A stretch of DNA of 64,000 nucleotides from assembly GCA_026398615.1 (NCBI GenBank), contig JAPLSN010000023.1, positions 1 through 64,000 on the forward strand, in the 5' to 3' direction. Below are positions 34,092 to 43,293 of the stretch, piece by piece. Source of the stretch: Spirochaetota bacterium. Lineage in GTDB: Bacteria; Spirochaetota; Spirochaetia; Treponematales; UBA12059. The notes under the pieces were generated by a model. The model had not been told where the DNA came from, made no database searches, and worked only from the letters and a program-made list of their open reading frames with translations. Within the stretch, counting starts at the first letter, position 1; each line of letters opens with the position of its first letter. The translations under genes and the position numbers were made by a program.

Positions 34092-35069
34092 TCAGAATCT
34101 GATGATGGAGCCGCCGTAGGTCAGACCGGCTCCGAAGCCGAGGGTCATGACGAGATCGCCGGGAACGATGAGGCCCTTGTCCAGCATCTCGTTCAGGGCT
34201 ATGGGGACGGAAGCCGCGGACGTGTTCGCGTATTCCTCGATATTCATATAGAAGCGGCTTTCGGGGATACCGAAGCGCCTGGCCGCGGCCTGCACGATGC
34301 GCGCGTTGGCCTGGTGGGGAACGAGCCACTTGAAATCGTCCAGCTTGAACGTGGTTTCGTGGAGCAGGCGCTCGATGAGCACGGTGATCGATTTCACGGC
34401 GAAGGTGTACACTTTTCCCCCGTTCATGACGATCTTCGGCGTCGTCGGCGGGGTTCGCTCGAAGGCTTTCGTCTGCATGGACTGATCGAGGTAGAGGTCC
34501 CTGGCGCCGCCGCCGTCCGCCCCGAGTATCGTCTTCAGGATCGCCGCGCCTTTCCCCTCGGTGTACGAAAGCACCGCCGCACCGGCGCCGTCGCCGAAGA
34601 GCACGCACGAAGCCCGGTCGTTCCAGTCGACGAGGCGGGAGAGGGTCTCGACGCCGATGACGAGGGCGTTCCGGCCCTTTCGGGTCTCGAGCATCCCGGC
34701 GGCCACGTCGACGCCGTAGATGAAACCAGTGCAGCCGGCGACGATATCGAGCGCCGCGCAGCCGTGGGCGCCGATCTTGTCCTGGACGATGCACGCGGTC
34801 GACGGGAATCCGAGATAATCGGGCGACGCGGTGGCGAGGACGATGACATCGATGTCGTGGGGCCCCAGGCCCGCCTTGGCCAGGGCGTGCCGCGCGGCTT
34901 CGGCCGCCAGGTCGCTCGAAAGGACTCCGTCATCGGCGATGTGGCGGGCGCCGATGCCCGTATGCGATCGTATCCACTCGTCGGTCGTTTCGACGATGGA
35001 TTGCAGATCGTCGTTCGTCATCCTCCGCTCGGGAATGCATGAACCCATGGATCGTATGAACACTGCCAT
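34092..35069 (-). CDS. fabH: 3-oxoacyl-ACP synthase III (FabH)
   Basis: The 325-residue enzyme starts fatty acid synthesis by joining acyl-CoA to malonyl-ACP. Seen: TTDEWIRSHTGIGARHIAD, active Cys113 in DIVAGCTGFIYG, His in WLVPHQANARI and Asn in EEYANTSAASVP, and the terminal GFGAGLTYG loop. AGGAGG precedes the ATG at 35069. A strong promoter with an overlapping palindrome lies about 95 bases upstream. Confidence 0.96.
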   Translation of the reverse strand: MAVFIRSMGSCIPERRMTNDDLQSIVETTDEWIRSHTGIGARHIADDGVLSSDLAAEAARHALAKAGLGPHDIDVIVLATASPDYLGFPSTACIVQDKIGAHGCAALDIVAGCTGFIYGVDVAAGMLETRKGRNALVIGVETLSRLVDWNDRASCVLFGDGAGAAVLSYTEGKGAAILKTILGADGGGARDLYLDQSMQTKAFERTPPTTPKIVMNGGKVYTFAVKSITVLIERLLHETTFKLDDFKWLVPHQANARIVQAAARRFGIPESRFYMNIEEYANTSAASVPIALNEMLDKGLIVPGDLVMTLGFGAGLTYGGSIIRF

Positions 35070-35162
35070 GATTGCCTCCTCGTGAACGCCTCGTCCTGAA
35101 GCGAGCCATGTGGCCTGCCGGCGGAACGTTCGGAATCCGGACTTCAATGTCCGTAGTGTGAC

Positions 35163-35191
35163 AATATACTGCAATCATGTCAATATGACAA
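35163..35191 (-). promoter_or_regulatory. fab operon promoter with overlapping palindrome
   Basis: The minus strand has -35 TTGTCA (35186-35191), exactly 17 bases, and -10 TATATT (35163-35168). The -35 is embedded in the inverted repeat TGTCA-ATA-TGACA (35178-35190), and a related ATTGTCAC overlaps the -10. This is where a repressor would sit. No known fatty-acid regulator gene (FapR, FabT, FadR type) is in the window. Confidence 0.65.
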
Positions 35192-35205
35192 AAATCGGTT
35201 CGATG

Positions 35206-36516
35206 TCATCGGCCTGCCGTGCCCCGAATGCCGCGTTGCCGTGCGTAGCGCCTGGCGTCGATCCAGAGGCCGAGGGCGGGATTGGGCACGAAGAAAACGC
35301 GTTCACCGTCGGGCATCGGGTTCCAGCCGGAGCGCATGCGCGAGGGGTCGTAGCGTGCCATGGCAATCGCCGGATCGAACCAGCCGAAACCGACGGATTC
35401 CAGCTCTTCCCTGGATAGGCTCGGGCTTGGGGCATAGGCGACCCGGAACCTGCCTTCCGGGCAGCCATGTACCAGGTGGGCGGCCGCCGCGAGGGATCCC
35501 GCGAGCTCGGGAGACCGGTCGACGAGTACGCGCATCTCCGGCCCCGGGCGATAGCCGTACTTCCGGATCAGCGCGTCGATCCCCGGATCCTCGCCGAAAC
35601 GGTCGACGCCGGGCGCCAGGATCAGGAGCTCCCCGCCTTCGGCCATGGCCATGCGCAGGCGGTAAATGGCCTTGTTGCCAAGCCAGGTCGAGCGGTATTC
35701 CGCGGGATCCAGCCAGGCCACCGCCTTGTGGACGGGTTCGTCGACGACTTCCATGTTGACGATGCGGGAGAGTTCGGCCGCCCGCTCGAAGCAGTCGCGG
35801 TCGTCGCCCGCGAAGAAGCCGCGCAAGGCCAGAGCGCCGTCGGGGCGTCGTCCCACCACGGTGAGCATCCAGAGCAGGGGCGGCAACCCTTTCCCAAAGC
35901 GGGAGAGCGCCTCGTCGAACAGCGCGCGGACCGGGTTGTCGGTCATGCCCATCAACCGTTCCATGCCCCAGGCGGCGCCGAGCCAGTGGCTCTTGTCGAT
36001 CGCTTCCTTGCCCCCCGTTCCCACGAAGAGGTTCTTCGCGTGGTTGGCCATGCCGGCGACTTCGTGCGGCACGACCTGGCCCACGGAGACGACGAGGTCG
36101 AAGCCACCCGAGGCGAGGACGCGGTTGACCTGCGCGGGCCAGTCGAAGCAGGTGACGCCGCCGGAAACCGCTTCGACGAAGCCCGGCTCGAGCCGGCCGA
36201 GTTCCACGCAGCCGCGGCGCCAGTCGTGGACGAGGAAAACGGATTCGGGCGTGGCGGGGAAGATGCGCCTGATTTCGGGCTTCGACATGGGGGCGTGGGT
36301 CCCGAGGGCCGGCAGGACGGCGCCGAGCCGCGGCCCGAGGAAGCGCGCGGCGGTGTCGGTGATCGTTCCCGCGCAGGAATGGGCCCGCGTCGCGTCGGGA
36401 GGGACGACGATGGCCCTGCGGATCATCCCGACCCGCGACAGGACTCCTTCGACGAGAGCGGAAAGTTCGTCGTCCGTGATATCGGCGGAAGGCGAACCGT
36501 GGGCGGCGTAAGTCAT
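35206..36516 (-). CDS. LarA-family (DUF2088) nickel-pincer racemase-like protein
   Basis: The 436-residue product matches the lactate racemase LarA superfamily: LGTHAPMS (first ligand-region histidine), GQVVPHEVAGM and NHAKNLFVGTGG, where LarA has the histidine and the lysine that carries the nickel-pincer cofactor, and a C-terminal domain with YRPGPEMRVLVD. Members racemise or epimerise 2-hydroxy acids such as lactate or malate. No larB, larC or larE is nearby, so the cofactor would have to come from elsewhere. Its stop is only 15 bases from the fabH promoter. Confidence 0.82.
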   Translation of the reverse strand: MTYAAHGSPSADITDDELSALVEGVLSRVGMIRRAIVVPPDATRAHSCAGTITDTAARFLGPRLGAVLPALGTHAPMSKPEIRRIFPATPESVFLVHDWRRGCVELGRLEPGFVEAVSGGVTCFDWPAQVNRVLASGGFDLVVSVGQVVPHEVAGMANHAKNLFVGTGGKEAIDKSHWLGAAWGMERLMGMTDNPVRALFDEALSRFGKGLPPLLWMLTVVGRRPDGALALRGFFAGDDRDCFERAAELSRIVNMEVVDEPVHKAVAWLDPAEYRSTWLGNKAIYRLRMAMAEGGELLILAPGVDRFGEDPGIDALIRKYGYRPGPEMRVLVDRSPELAGSLAAAAHLVHGCPEGRFRVAYAPSPSLSREELESVGFGWFDPAIAMARYDPSRMRSGWNPMPDGERVFFVPNPALGLWIDARRYARQRGIRGTAGR

Positions 36517-36603
36517 GGTCGGAACGCCTCCATCAGGCTGGGAATACCGACAAGCTAGCGCGCAAAGCGGAAAATGTGAATGCCCGCCGGCGCGGCAGGA
36601 ATC

Positions 36604-36638
36604 AAAAAGGGCCGGCCGGCTGGTCGCCGGTCGGCCCC
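36604..36638 (-). terminator. Terminator of the mgl operon
   Basis: On the minus strand, 25 bases after the mglC stop, GGCCGACCGGC pairs with GCCGGCCGGCC around a five-base loop and is followed by CTTTTTG. A classic strong intrinsic terminator. Confidence 0.9.
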
Positions 36639-36662
36639 GAAAGCACGAAAGGATCGCGCGGA

Positions 36663-37709
36663 TCAGCGCTTGGCCAGGTACTTGCGGATATCCACCGCCA
36701 CAGCGGCGATGATGATGAGCCCCTTGGCTATCTGCTGCCAGTAGGCCGAGACGCCGAGGATGACGAGGCCGTTGTTGAGCACTTCGAAAATGAGGACGCC
36801 GGTGAGCATCCCCGCGACGGTGCCGATGCCGCCCGAGGTGGAGACGCCGCCGATGACGCAGGCCGCGATCGCGTCGAGTTCGTACATCTGCCCGTAGTTG
36901 TTCGTGGCGCCGCCGGAGCGCGCCGCGAGAAGCACGCCGGCCAGGCCATACATGAAGCCGCCGATCACGTAGACGAGGATCAGGTTCTTCTTGACGTTGA
37001 CGCCGGAAACGGCCGCCGCCTCCGGGTTGCCGCCGATCGCGTAGATGTTCTTGCCGAGCCTGGTCTTGTTGAGCATGACCCAGATGATGACGGTGACGAT
37101 CGCGGCCAGGATGATCAGGTTCGGTATCGAGAAGACGTCGGGCAAGCCGACCGATCCCGTGCCGAGGTTCGTGAAGTCTTCCCGCAGACCCCCGATGGGT
37201 TGGGCGCCGCGGGGCGGGCGGTCCACGTAGAGGGACGCCGCTCCGTACACGATGACCATGGTGCCGAGGGTCGTGATGAACGGCGGCACGTTGAGGAAGG
37301 CCACCACGAGCCCGTTGAAGAGCCCCACCACGAGTCCGGCGCTCACCGCCGCGAGTACCGGCAGGATGAAGGGGAGCAGCGGAAGGTCAGGGAACATCTT
37401 GCTGACGTAATCGGGGCGCTGGGTCAACGACGCCGCGATGCATGCGGCCAGTCCCACCGTGCGTCCTGCCGACAGGTCCGTGCCCCGGGTGATGAGGATG
37501 CCGCCGACGCCCATCGCGATGATGGCGCGGACGGAGGAAATCCTCAGGATGTTGAGGAGGTTGTCGATCGACAGGAAGCTCGGCTGGACGATGCCGATCA
37601 GGATGACGAGCCCGGCGAGCACGAGCATGATCGCGTTCTTGCTCGCGAACTCCTTCGCGGAAGCGGGACCGAGTTTCTTGAGCGATGAAGCGAAATCAGT
37701 ATTCCCCAT
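36663..37709 (-). CDS. mglC: ABC sugar transporter permease (MglC)
   Basis: A 348-residue permease of the ribose/galactose class with about nine helices. Typical elements: GVGGILITRGTDLSAGRTVG, FNGLVVAFLNVPPFITTLGTM, the cytoplasmic coupling helix GGNPEAAAVSGVNVKK, and CVIGGVSTSGGIGTVAGMLTG. It forms the membrane channel for MglA and MglB. It is the last gene of the operon, 23 bases after mglA. Confidence 0.93.
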   Translation of the reverse strand: MGNTDFASSLKKLGPASAKEFASKNAIMLVLAGLVILIGIVQPSFLSIDNLLNILRISSVRAIIAMGVGGILITRGTDLSAGRTVGLAACIAASLTQRPDYVSKMFPDLPLLPFILPVLAAVSAGLVVGLFNGLVVAFLNVPPFITTLGTMVIVYGAASLYVDRPPRGAQPIGGLREDFTNLGTGSVGLPDVFSIPNLIILAAIVTVIIWVMLNKTRLGKNIYAIGGNPEAAAVSGVNVKKNLILVYVIGGFMYGLAGVLLAARSGGATNNYGQMYELDAIAACVIGGVSTSGGIGTVAGMLTGVLIFEVLNNGLVILGVSAYWQQIAKGLIIIAAVAVDIRKYLAKR

Positions 37710-37732
37710 ATTCGTCTCCCGTTTCCATCATA

Positions 37733-39247
37733 TCACATGAACTGCGTCGCGAGCGTCATGATGCGCTCCTGCGTCGCTTCGTTGCCGTCCAGGATGCCGG
37801 TGGCGCGACCTTCGCACATGACCATGATCCGGTCGGACATCCCGATAAGCTCGGGCATTTCCGACGTGATCATGATGATGGTCTTTCCGCGCCTCGCGAG
37901 GTCCGCGATGATGGTGTATATCTCGTACTTGGCGCCCACGTCGATGCCCCTCGTCGGTTCGTCGAGGATGAGGATCTCGGGTTCCGTGAGCAGCCAGCGC
38001 GCGACGATGACTTTCTGCTGGTTTCCGCCCGAAAGGTTCTTCATGAAGGTGGCGGCCGACGGCGTCTTCACGTGGAGCATGTCGATGCTCCTCGCTACGT
38101 CCGCGCTGCCGCGCTTTCTGTCGAGCAGCCGGTTCGGCCGCACGTACCTGTCGATATTGGCGATCAGGGTGTTGTCGAACACGGACAGCACGGGGAAGAT
38201 GCCGGTGGTGCGGCGCTCCTCCGTGAGGAGGGCGATCTTGTGCCGCTTGGCCTGGATGGGGTTGGGGATGTGGACCTGCTTCCCGTCGATCCATATCTTC
38301 CCGGACTTGATGCCCCGCAAGCCGAACAGGGACTCCACGAGTTCGGTGCGCTTGGCGCCGACGAGGCCCCCGATCCCGAAGATCTCGCCTTTCCTGACAT
38401 CGAAGGAAACGTCCTTGAACGACATGTGCTCGGAAGAGCTGAGGCTCTCGACGCGCATGGTGACCTCGCCCGGGACGTTCTCACGGGGCGGGAAGCGGTT
38501 CGTGAGGTCCCGGCCGACCATTTTGCTGATGATGAGATCGGTCGTGAGCTCGGAGGCGGCGTAGGTGCCGACATGGCGGCCGTCCCTCATGATGGTCACG
38601 TCGTCCGCGATCTCGAGGATTTCTTCCATCTTGTGCGAGATGTAGATGATGGCCACGCCTTCGGCGCGCAGCTTGCGGATGATGCCGAAGAGGTGTTCGA
38701 CTTCGTTTCCCGTCAGGGACGATGTCGGCTCATCCATGATGATGACTTCCGAACTGTATGAAACCGCCTTCGCGATCTCCATGGACTGTATCTTGGAAAC
38801 GGACAGTTCCACGACCCACCTGGCGGGATCGATCTCCATCTTGAGATCCTCGAACAGCTTTTTCGTGTCCCTGAACATCTTCTTCGTATCGATGAGCCTG
38901 AAGATGCCATAATTCCTGACCGGGTAGCGTCCGAGCCAGATGTTCTCCATGACGCTGCGGTAGGGAATCGGATGCAGTTCCTGGTGGATCATGGAAATGC
39001 CGCTGGTCAGGGCCTGGTTCGTATCGGCGAACGCCACCTTCCTGCCGTTCAGCAGGATCTCGCCGGAGTCGGCGCTGTAGATGCCGAACAGGCACTTCAT
39101 CAGGGTTGACTTTCCCGCCCCGTTTTCGCCCATGAGCGCGTGGACGCTCCCCCGCTTCACCTTGATGCTCACGTTGTCCAGCGCCTTGACGCCGGGGAAG
39201 CTCTTGGAGATGCCGCTCATCTCCAGGACATATTCGTTGCTGGCCAT
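37733..39247 (-). CDS. mglA: ABC sugar transporter ATPase (MglA)
   Basis: The 504-residue protein has two fused ATPase domains. Domain 1: MGENGAGKSTLMK, a signature SVSKIQSMEIAKAVS in which LSGGQ has become LSVSK, Walker B EVIIMDEPTSSL. Domain 2: degenerate Walker A GGLVGAKRTELVE, signature NLSGGNQQKVIVARWL, Walker B LILDEPTRGIDVG. This asymmetry is normal for MglA/RbsA proteins. It powers galactose/glucose-type uptake with MglB and MglC. Start ATG 39247 gives MASNEYVLEM; GGAGG lies about 12 bases upstream. Confidence 0.94.
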   Translation of the reverse strand: MASNEYVLEMSGISKSFPGVKALDNVSIKVKRGSVHALMGENGAGKSTLMKCLFGIYSADSGEILLNGRKVAFADTNQALTSGISMIHQELHPIPYRSVMENIWLGRYPVRNYGIFRLIDTKKMFRDTKKLFEDLKMEIDPARWVVELSVSKIQSMEIAKAVSYSSEVIIMDEPTSSLTGNEVEHLFGIIRKLRAEGVAIIYISHKMEEILEIADDVTIMRDGRHVGTYAASELTTDLIISKMVGRDLTNRFPPRENVPGEVTMRVESLSSSEHMSFKDVSFDVRKGEIFGIGGLVGAKRTELVESLFGLRGIKSGKIWIDGKQVHIPNPIQAKRHKIALLTEERRTTGIFPVLSVFDNTLIANIDRYVRPNRLLDRKRGSADVARSIDMLHVKTPSAATFMKNLSGGNQQKVIVARWLLTEPEILILDEPTRGIDVGAKYEIYTIIADLARRGKTIIMITSEMPELIGMSDRIMVMCEGRATGILDGNEATQERIMTLATQFM

Positions 39248-39278
39248 CTGGGACCGCCTCCGCCTCCGGAAATGAAGA

Positions 39279-39381
39279 GGGTGCGCGCCATGAGCGCACA
39301 CCCCGCATGCTGCAGAGATTCAAGAACGCATCGAGCCTGGGCTGGCAGCCGGACGCCATGCGGCCGGCGGCCAGCCGGCCC
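39279..39381 (-). other. mglB-mglA intercistronic hairpins
   Basis: Two GC-rich inverted repeats lie between mglB and mglA: GGCCGGC/GCCGGCC at about 39361-39381, just after the mglB stop, and GGTGTGCGC/GCGCGCACC at about 39279-39303, before the mglA ribosome site. Neither has a U run. They probably protect the mglB message and lower readthrough, giving more binding protein than ATPase, as is known for sugar-binding-protein operons. Confidence 0.55.
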
Positions 39382-39391
39382 AAGCGGAAGG

Positions 39392-40426
39392 CTATTTCTT
39401 GAAGCTCTTGTAGTTCTCTTTGGTGACTTTCACATAGGGCACCCAGATGTACTTGCCCGCCGGATCGGCCTTGCCTGCGGCGTTGGCGAGGGGGGCGACG
39501 TCGGACTTGACTTCCTTGGCGCCGGTGGCGAGGGCGAAGGCGAGGTCGAAGGTGGCCAGGCCCTGGCGCTCGGCGTCGTTGAGGACGGTGCCGACGAGGA
39601 AGCCCTGCTCGAGCGCGTCGAGGGCGGGCGGGGTGGCGTCGACGCCGACGATGACCATCGGCTTCTTGCCGCCAAGGGCGGTGAGGCCGGCGGCCTTGCA
39701 CGCCTCGATGGCGCCGAGGGCCATGTCGTCGTTGTTGGCGAGGATGACTTCGATCTTGTCGCCGAACTTGGCGAGCCAGGCGGCGGTCTTTTCCTGTCCC
39801 TTCACGCGGTCCCACATGGCGGTGTCTTCGGCGAGCTTCTCGACCTTGAGGCCGGCGGCTTCGATCGCCTTGATCGAGTACTCGGTGCGGTACTGGGCAT
39901 CCGTGTTGGACGGATCGCCGATGAGCATCACGTACTGGATGATCCCGTCCTTGTTCTTGTCGGCGGCGGGGGTGTTCTTCCAGTAGTCGACGACGAGCTC
40001 GCCTTCCATGGTGCCGGATTCCTGGGCCTTGGCGCCGACGTAGTAGGCCTTGTCGTACTTGGCCATGTCGACGGCGACGGGCTCGCGGTTGAAGAAGACG
40101 ATCGGGGTCTTCTTCGCCTGGACCTTGCCGATGACGACGGACACGGCCGACGGATCGACGAGGTTGATGGCGAGGGAGGTATAGCCCTGGGTCAGGAACT
40201 GGTCGACCTGGTCGTTCTGCTTCGGCTGGTCATATTGGCTGTCCTGGACGGAGATCTCGATCTTGTCCTTGGCGCTCGTTTCGATCTTGTTGCGGACATA
40301 CGACATGAAGGTGTCGTCGAACTTGTAGATGGCGACGCCGATCTTCGGTTTCTTGGCTGCCGCCTGGCAACCAAAGCTGGCGAAGAGCACGGCGAAGATT
40401 ACGAGGACTCCGATGAGTCGCTTCAT
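39392..40426 (-). CDS. mglB: Galactose/glucose-binding lipoprotein (MglB)
   Basis: A 344-residue extracytoplasmic binding protein. It has a lipoprotein signal (MKRLIGVLVIFAVLFASFGC), KIGVAIYKFDDTFMSYVR, and the calcium-loop segment DKNKDGIIQYV that marks galactose-binding proteins (DxNxDGxxQ), plus ILANNDDMALGAIEA and VGVDATPPALDAL. It presents sugar to MglA-MglC. GGAGG is before the ATG. A promoter with a LacI-type operator lies 57-97 bases upstream. Confidence 0.95.
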   Translation of the reverse strand: MKRLIGVLVIFAVLFASFGCQAAAKKPKIGVAIYKFDDTFMSYVRNKIETSAKDKIEISVQDSQYDQPKQNDQVDQFLTQGYTSLAINLVDPSAVSVVIGKVQAKKTPIVFFNREPVAVDMAKYDKAYYVGAKAQESGTMEGELVVDYWKNTPAADKNKDGIIQYVMLIGDPSNTDAQYRTEYSIKAIEAAGLKVEKLAEDTAMWDRVKGQEKTAAWLAKFGDKIEVILANNDDMALGAIEACKAAGLTALGGKKPMVIVGVDATPPALDALEQGFLVGTVLNDAERQGLATFDLAFALATGAKEVKSDVAPLANAAGKADPAGKYIWVPYVKVTKENYKSFKK

Positions 40427-40483
40427 ACTTGATACCTCCGGGGTTTATCTTGATCGCCACATGGGCGACATGGAACGCATTCT

Positions 40484-40523
40484 AATAAACCGGTTAACAA
40501 ATGTCCACGGGTAAATAGTGCAA
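40484..40523 (-). promoter_or_regulatory. mgl promoter with LacI-type operator
   Basis: The minus strand has -35 TTGCAC (40518-40523), 17 bases, -10 TTGTTA (40495-40500). Overlapping the -10 and continuing downstream is TGTTAACCGGTTTATT (40484-40499), a near-palindrome with the central CCGG and TGxxAA/TTxA arms typical of LacI/GalR operators. In that position a bound repressor would block initiation. No LacI-family gene is in the window. Confidence 0.65.
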
Positions 40524-40790
40524 TTCTCTCGAACAGATCACCGGAAATGCGGAAAACCCGTCATCTGTATAGTAGTTAGTTGAAATTATGAACAAACTGT
40601 TCTCGACAGTCCCCGATACCGGTTTCTTGTGGAAGGGCGGCCTCGGACATCCGCCGCCAGGCGTTCGAACTCGGCCTGGGGCGGCCGCGATGACCTGTGG
40701 TCCGAGATACTTCCCCGATGCCGATGACGCAGGTCGATGAGCATGATGTCCCTCATCGCGTCACCCGTCGCGGTCCACTCCTGTAGCCGA
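40524..40790. other. Gap without recognisable gene between mgl promoter and ftsH
   Basis: About 270 bases lie between the mgl promoter and the ftsH stop. The half nearer mgl (to about 40610) is AT-rich; the rest is GC-rich and open in some frames, but no product resembling a known family was seen and no ribosome site supports a start. Confidence 0.5.
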
Positions 40791-42716
40791 TCAGGACGCG
40801 AGTATAAGGGCTTTGAATGCCTTGCCGTCCACGGTTTCGCGCTCGAGGAGTTCGGTTGCGAGGGCTTTCAACGCATTCTTGCGCTCGCCCAGCAGCTTGA
40901 GCACGACTTCATAGCGGACGGCGATCACGCGGGCCACTTCTTCGTCGATATATCGCTGGGTTTCTTCGCTGTATTCGCGGGTCAGGAAGGCTTCCTGCGT
41001 TCCCCCCATGACGCCCCCGCCGCGCTTGGTCAGGGCCATGTTCCTGAAGCGGCTCGACATCCCGTATTCGGTGATCATCCGCCTCACGGTGTCGGTCGCC
41101 CGCGTGATGTCGTTGGACGCTCCCGTGGAAACCTTTCCGAAAGTGATCTCTTCCGCCGCGCGGCCTCCGAGAAGGACATCGATCTGGGCGAAAAGTTCCG
41201 TCTCGGTCACGATGTAACGGTCTTCCGTGGGTATCTGGAGCGTGAAACCGAGGGCGCCGAAACCTCTCGGGACGATCGTCACCTTGTGGACCGGGTCGGC
41301 GCCCGGCGTGAAGGCTGCGGCGACGGCATGGCCGGCTTCGTGGAAGGCGATGACCCGCTTTTCCTCGGGATTGATGACGCGGCTCTTCTTTTCGAGGCCC
41401 GCGATGACCTTTTCCACGGCGGCGTTGAAATCGGCATCGCCCACCTTCTTCCTTCCGGCCCTGACGGCGAGGAGAGCGGCTTCGTTCACGATGTTCGCGA
41501 GGTCGGCGCCGACGAAGCCGGGCGTGCTGCGGGCCACCGCCGACAGATCCACGGAATCATCGAGCTTGACGTTTTTCGCATGGATCCTGAGTATGGCCTC
41601 CCGCCCGACGATGTCGGGTCGGTCCACGACGACCTGGCGGTCGAAACGTCCGGGGCGAAGCAGGGCGGGGTCGAGCACGTCGGGCCGGTTCGTGGCCGCG
41701 AGGATGATGAGGCCGCTCGTGGCGTCGAAGCCGTCCATCTCGACGAGGAGCTGGTTGAGGGTCTGTTCGCGCTCGTCGTTGCCGCCGATGGCGCCCGAGG
41801 CGCGGCTCTTGCCGATGGCGTCGAGTTCGTCGATGAATACGATGCAGGGAGCCTTGTCGCGCGCCTGCTTGAAAAGGTCGCGTACCCGGGCGGCTCCCAC
41901 GCCGACGAACATCTCGACGAACTCTGCGCCCGACATCCGGAAGTAGGGAACTTCCGCTTCGCCGGCCACCGCGCGCGCCAGCAGGGTCTTGCCGGTGCCC
42001 GGGGGGCCCACGAGCAGGACGCCCTTCGGGATCTTCCCGCCGATGTCCGTGTACTTCTTGGGGTTCTTGAGGAAGTCCACGACCTCGACGAGCTCTTCTT
42101 TGGCCTCGTCGACGCCGGCGACGTCGACGAAGCGGGTCGTGACGTCGCCTTCCGCCACGATGATGGCCTTGTTCTGGCCGAGCGCCAGCACGTTGCCGCC
42201 CGCGCCTGACATCCGCTTCTGGAGGATCCGCCAGAAAAAATACATGACGGCGATGGGCAGTATCCAGTTGAGGATGATCGAAAAGGCGGCGTTCCCCTCG
42301 CGTGAAACGGCGGCGTACACAACGCCTTTTTCCTCGAGCAGCTTCGTGAAATCGGGATCGGGCACGGGCACCGTGCGCCAGACTTTCACCTGGTCGTTGA
42401 CGGATGGGAAGGGTGATCGCGGTTGCTCCGGCGATGGCGGGGCGGGGTTTTCGGAAAATCCGGTATAAAAGGAAGCTTCGATGGCCACCCGCTTGATTTC
42501 CCCGGAACGGATGAGGTCCTTGAACCGGCTGTAGGGAACGACCGTCCGGTCCGACGAGACAAGGAACCAGTTGACGACGCTGATGAAGACGAGGGCGACC
42601 AGGATAGGCCAGATGGAAAACTGGCGGAAATTCGGGGAGGGTATGATCGGATCGCCCGGTTTCTTGTTTCCCGGTCCAGGTTTCTTGTTCCAGACGGATG
42701 GTTTGCGGGGGGCCAT
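40791..42716 (-). CDS. ftsH: ATP-dependent membrane zinc metalloprotease FtsH
   Basis: The 641-residue protease has a lysine/proline-rich N-terminus, membrane helix 1 (about 35-53), a periplasmic domain, helix 2 (about 145-165), an AAA module with Walker A GPPGTGKT (237-244), FIDELDAIG and the second region of homology [18 protein letters not shown], then the zinc site HEAGHAV and the third ligand region. It degrades misassembled membrane proteins and unstable regulators. It lacks the long acidic C-terminal tail of some relatives. Start ATG 42716 is preceded by GGAG. Confidence 0.96.
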   Translation of the reverse strand: MAPRKPSVWNKKPGPGNKKPGDPIIPSPNFRQFSIWPILVALVFISVVNWFLVSSDRTVVPYSRFKDLIRSGEIKRVAIEASFYTGFSENPAPPSPEQPRSPFPSVNDQVKVWRTVPVPDPDFTKLLEEKGVVYAAVSREGNAAFSIILNWILPIAVMYFFWRILQKRMSGAGGNVLALGQNKAIIVAEGDVTTRFVDVAGVDEAKEELVEVVDFLKNPKKYTDIGGKIPKGVLLVGPPGTGKTLLARAVAGEAEVPYFRMSGAEFVEMFVGVGAARVRDLFKQARDKAPCIVFIDELDAIGKSRASGAIGGNDEREQTLNQLLVEMDGFDATSGLIILAATNRPDVLDPALLRPGRFDRQVVVDRPDIVGREAILRIHAKNVKLDDSVDLSAVARSTPGFVGADLANIVNEAALLAVRAGRKKVGDADFNAAVEKVIAGLEKKSRVINPEEKRVIAFHEAGHAVAAAFTPGADPVHKVTIVPRGFGALGFTLQIPTEDRYIVTETELFAQIDVLLGGRAAEEITFGKVSTGASNDITRATDTVRRMITEYGMSSRFRNMALTKRGGGVMGGTQEAFLTREYSEETQRYIDEEVARVIAVRYEVVLKLLGERKNALKALATELLERETVDGKAFKALILAS

Positions 42717-42865
42717 GGCTAACTCCGTTGTCGACAGGTGATCGTTTTCAAGCTTGAATCTACCCAAAAAACCCAATGGAGGCTATCCGGGAGCGTGTTT
42801 TTCCGGTCCGAGGCGGATGCATCGCCGACGTTCGCGGTCAAAAACTGCCGGCGCGCGGAAACGAC

Positions 42866-42895
42866 TTGACCCCGGGCCGTCAGTTTTCGTATATT
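42866..42895 (+). promoter_or_regulatory. groES promoter
   Basis: TTGACC (42866-42871), 18 bases, TATATT (42890-42895): a good sigma-70 pair 53 bases before the groES ATG. No CIRCE-type inverted repeat (TTAGCACTC-N9-GAGTGCTAA) is present. Confidence 0.65.
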
Positions 42896-42948
42896 TCCGG
42901 CGAACCCAGCACAACACTTCGTTCATCATTTTCAGGAGGAACCTCGTC

Positions 42949-43215
42949 ATGAAAGTCAAACCCGTTGGCGATCGCGTACTCATCAAGATCCAGGAAAGCG
43001 AGACCAAGACGGCTGGCGGCATCATCATTCCCCAGACGGCCCAGGAAAAAACCCAAGCCGGCGTCGTCATCGCCATCGGTACCGACACCGAGGTGATCAA
43101 GGTCAAGCCCAAAGACAAGGTGATGTACGACAAGTACGCGGGAGCGCAGATCAAGATCGATGGCAGCGACCATCTCATCGTGAAGATGGCGGATATCCTG
43201 GCGATCATCGAGTAA
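42949..43215 (+). CDS. groES: Co-chaperonin GroES
   Basis: The 88-residue protein reads VKPVGDRVLIKIQESETKTA then GGIIIPQTAQEKTQAG (mobile loop with the IIIP contact to GroEL), and ends KMADILAIIE. It caps the GroEL folding chamber. AGGAGGA precedes the ATG. It is monocistronic: a terminator follows at once and no groEL is nearby, as in treponemes, where the two genes are apart. Confidence 0.96.
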   Translation: MKVKPVGDRVLIKIQESETKTAGGIIIPQTAQEKTQAGVVIAIGTDTEVIKVKPKDKVMYDKYAGAQIKIDGSDHLIVKMADILAIIE

Positions 43216-43236
43216 GCCGACGACCGCGGTACCGCG

Positions 43237-43274
43237 AAAAAGCCCGGATCCCCGAAAGGGAGCCGGGCTTTTTC
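43237..43274 (+). terminator. groES terminator
   Basis: AAAAAGCCCGG and CCGGGCTTTTT arms flank a short imperfect stem with a CGAAA loop, ending in a T run. It can work for both strands, ending groES and the convergent EIIA gene. Confidence 0.92.
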
Positions 43275-43293
43275 GCATTCGGGCAGGGGTGGG

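Noticed and set aside
42717-42948. Possible CIRCE heat-shock operator before groES
   Set aside because: No TTAGCACTC/GAGTGCTAA inverted repeat is present; only a sigma-70-like promoter was found.
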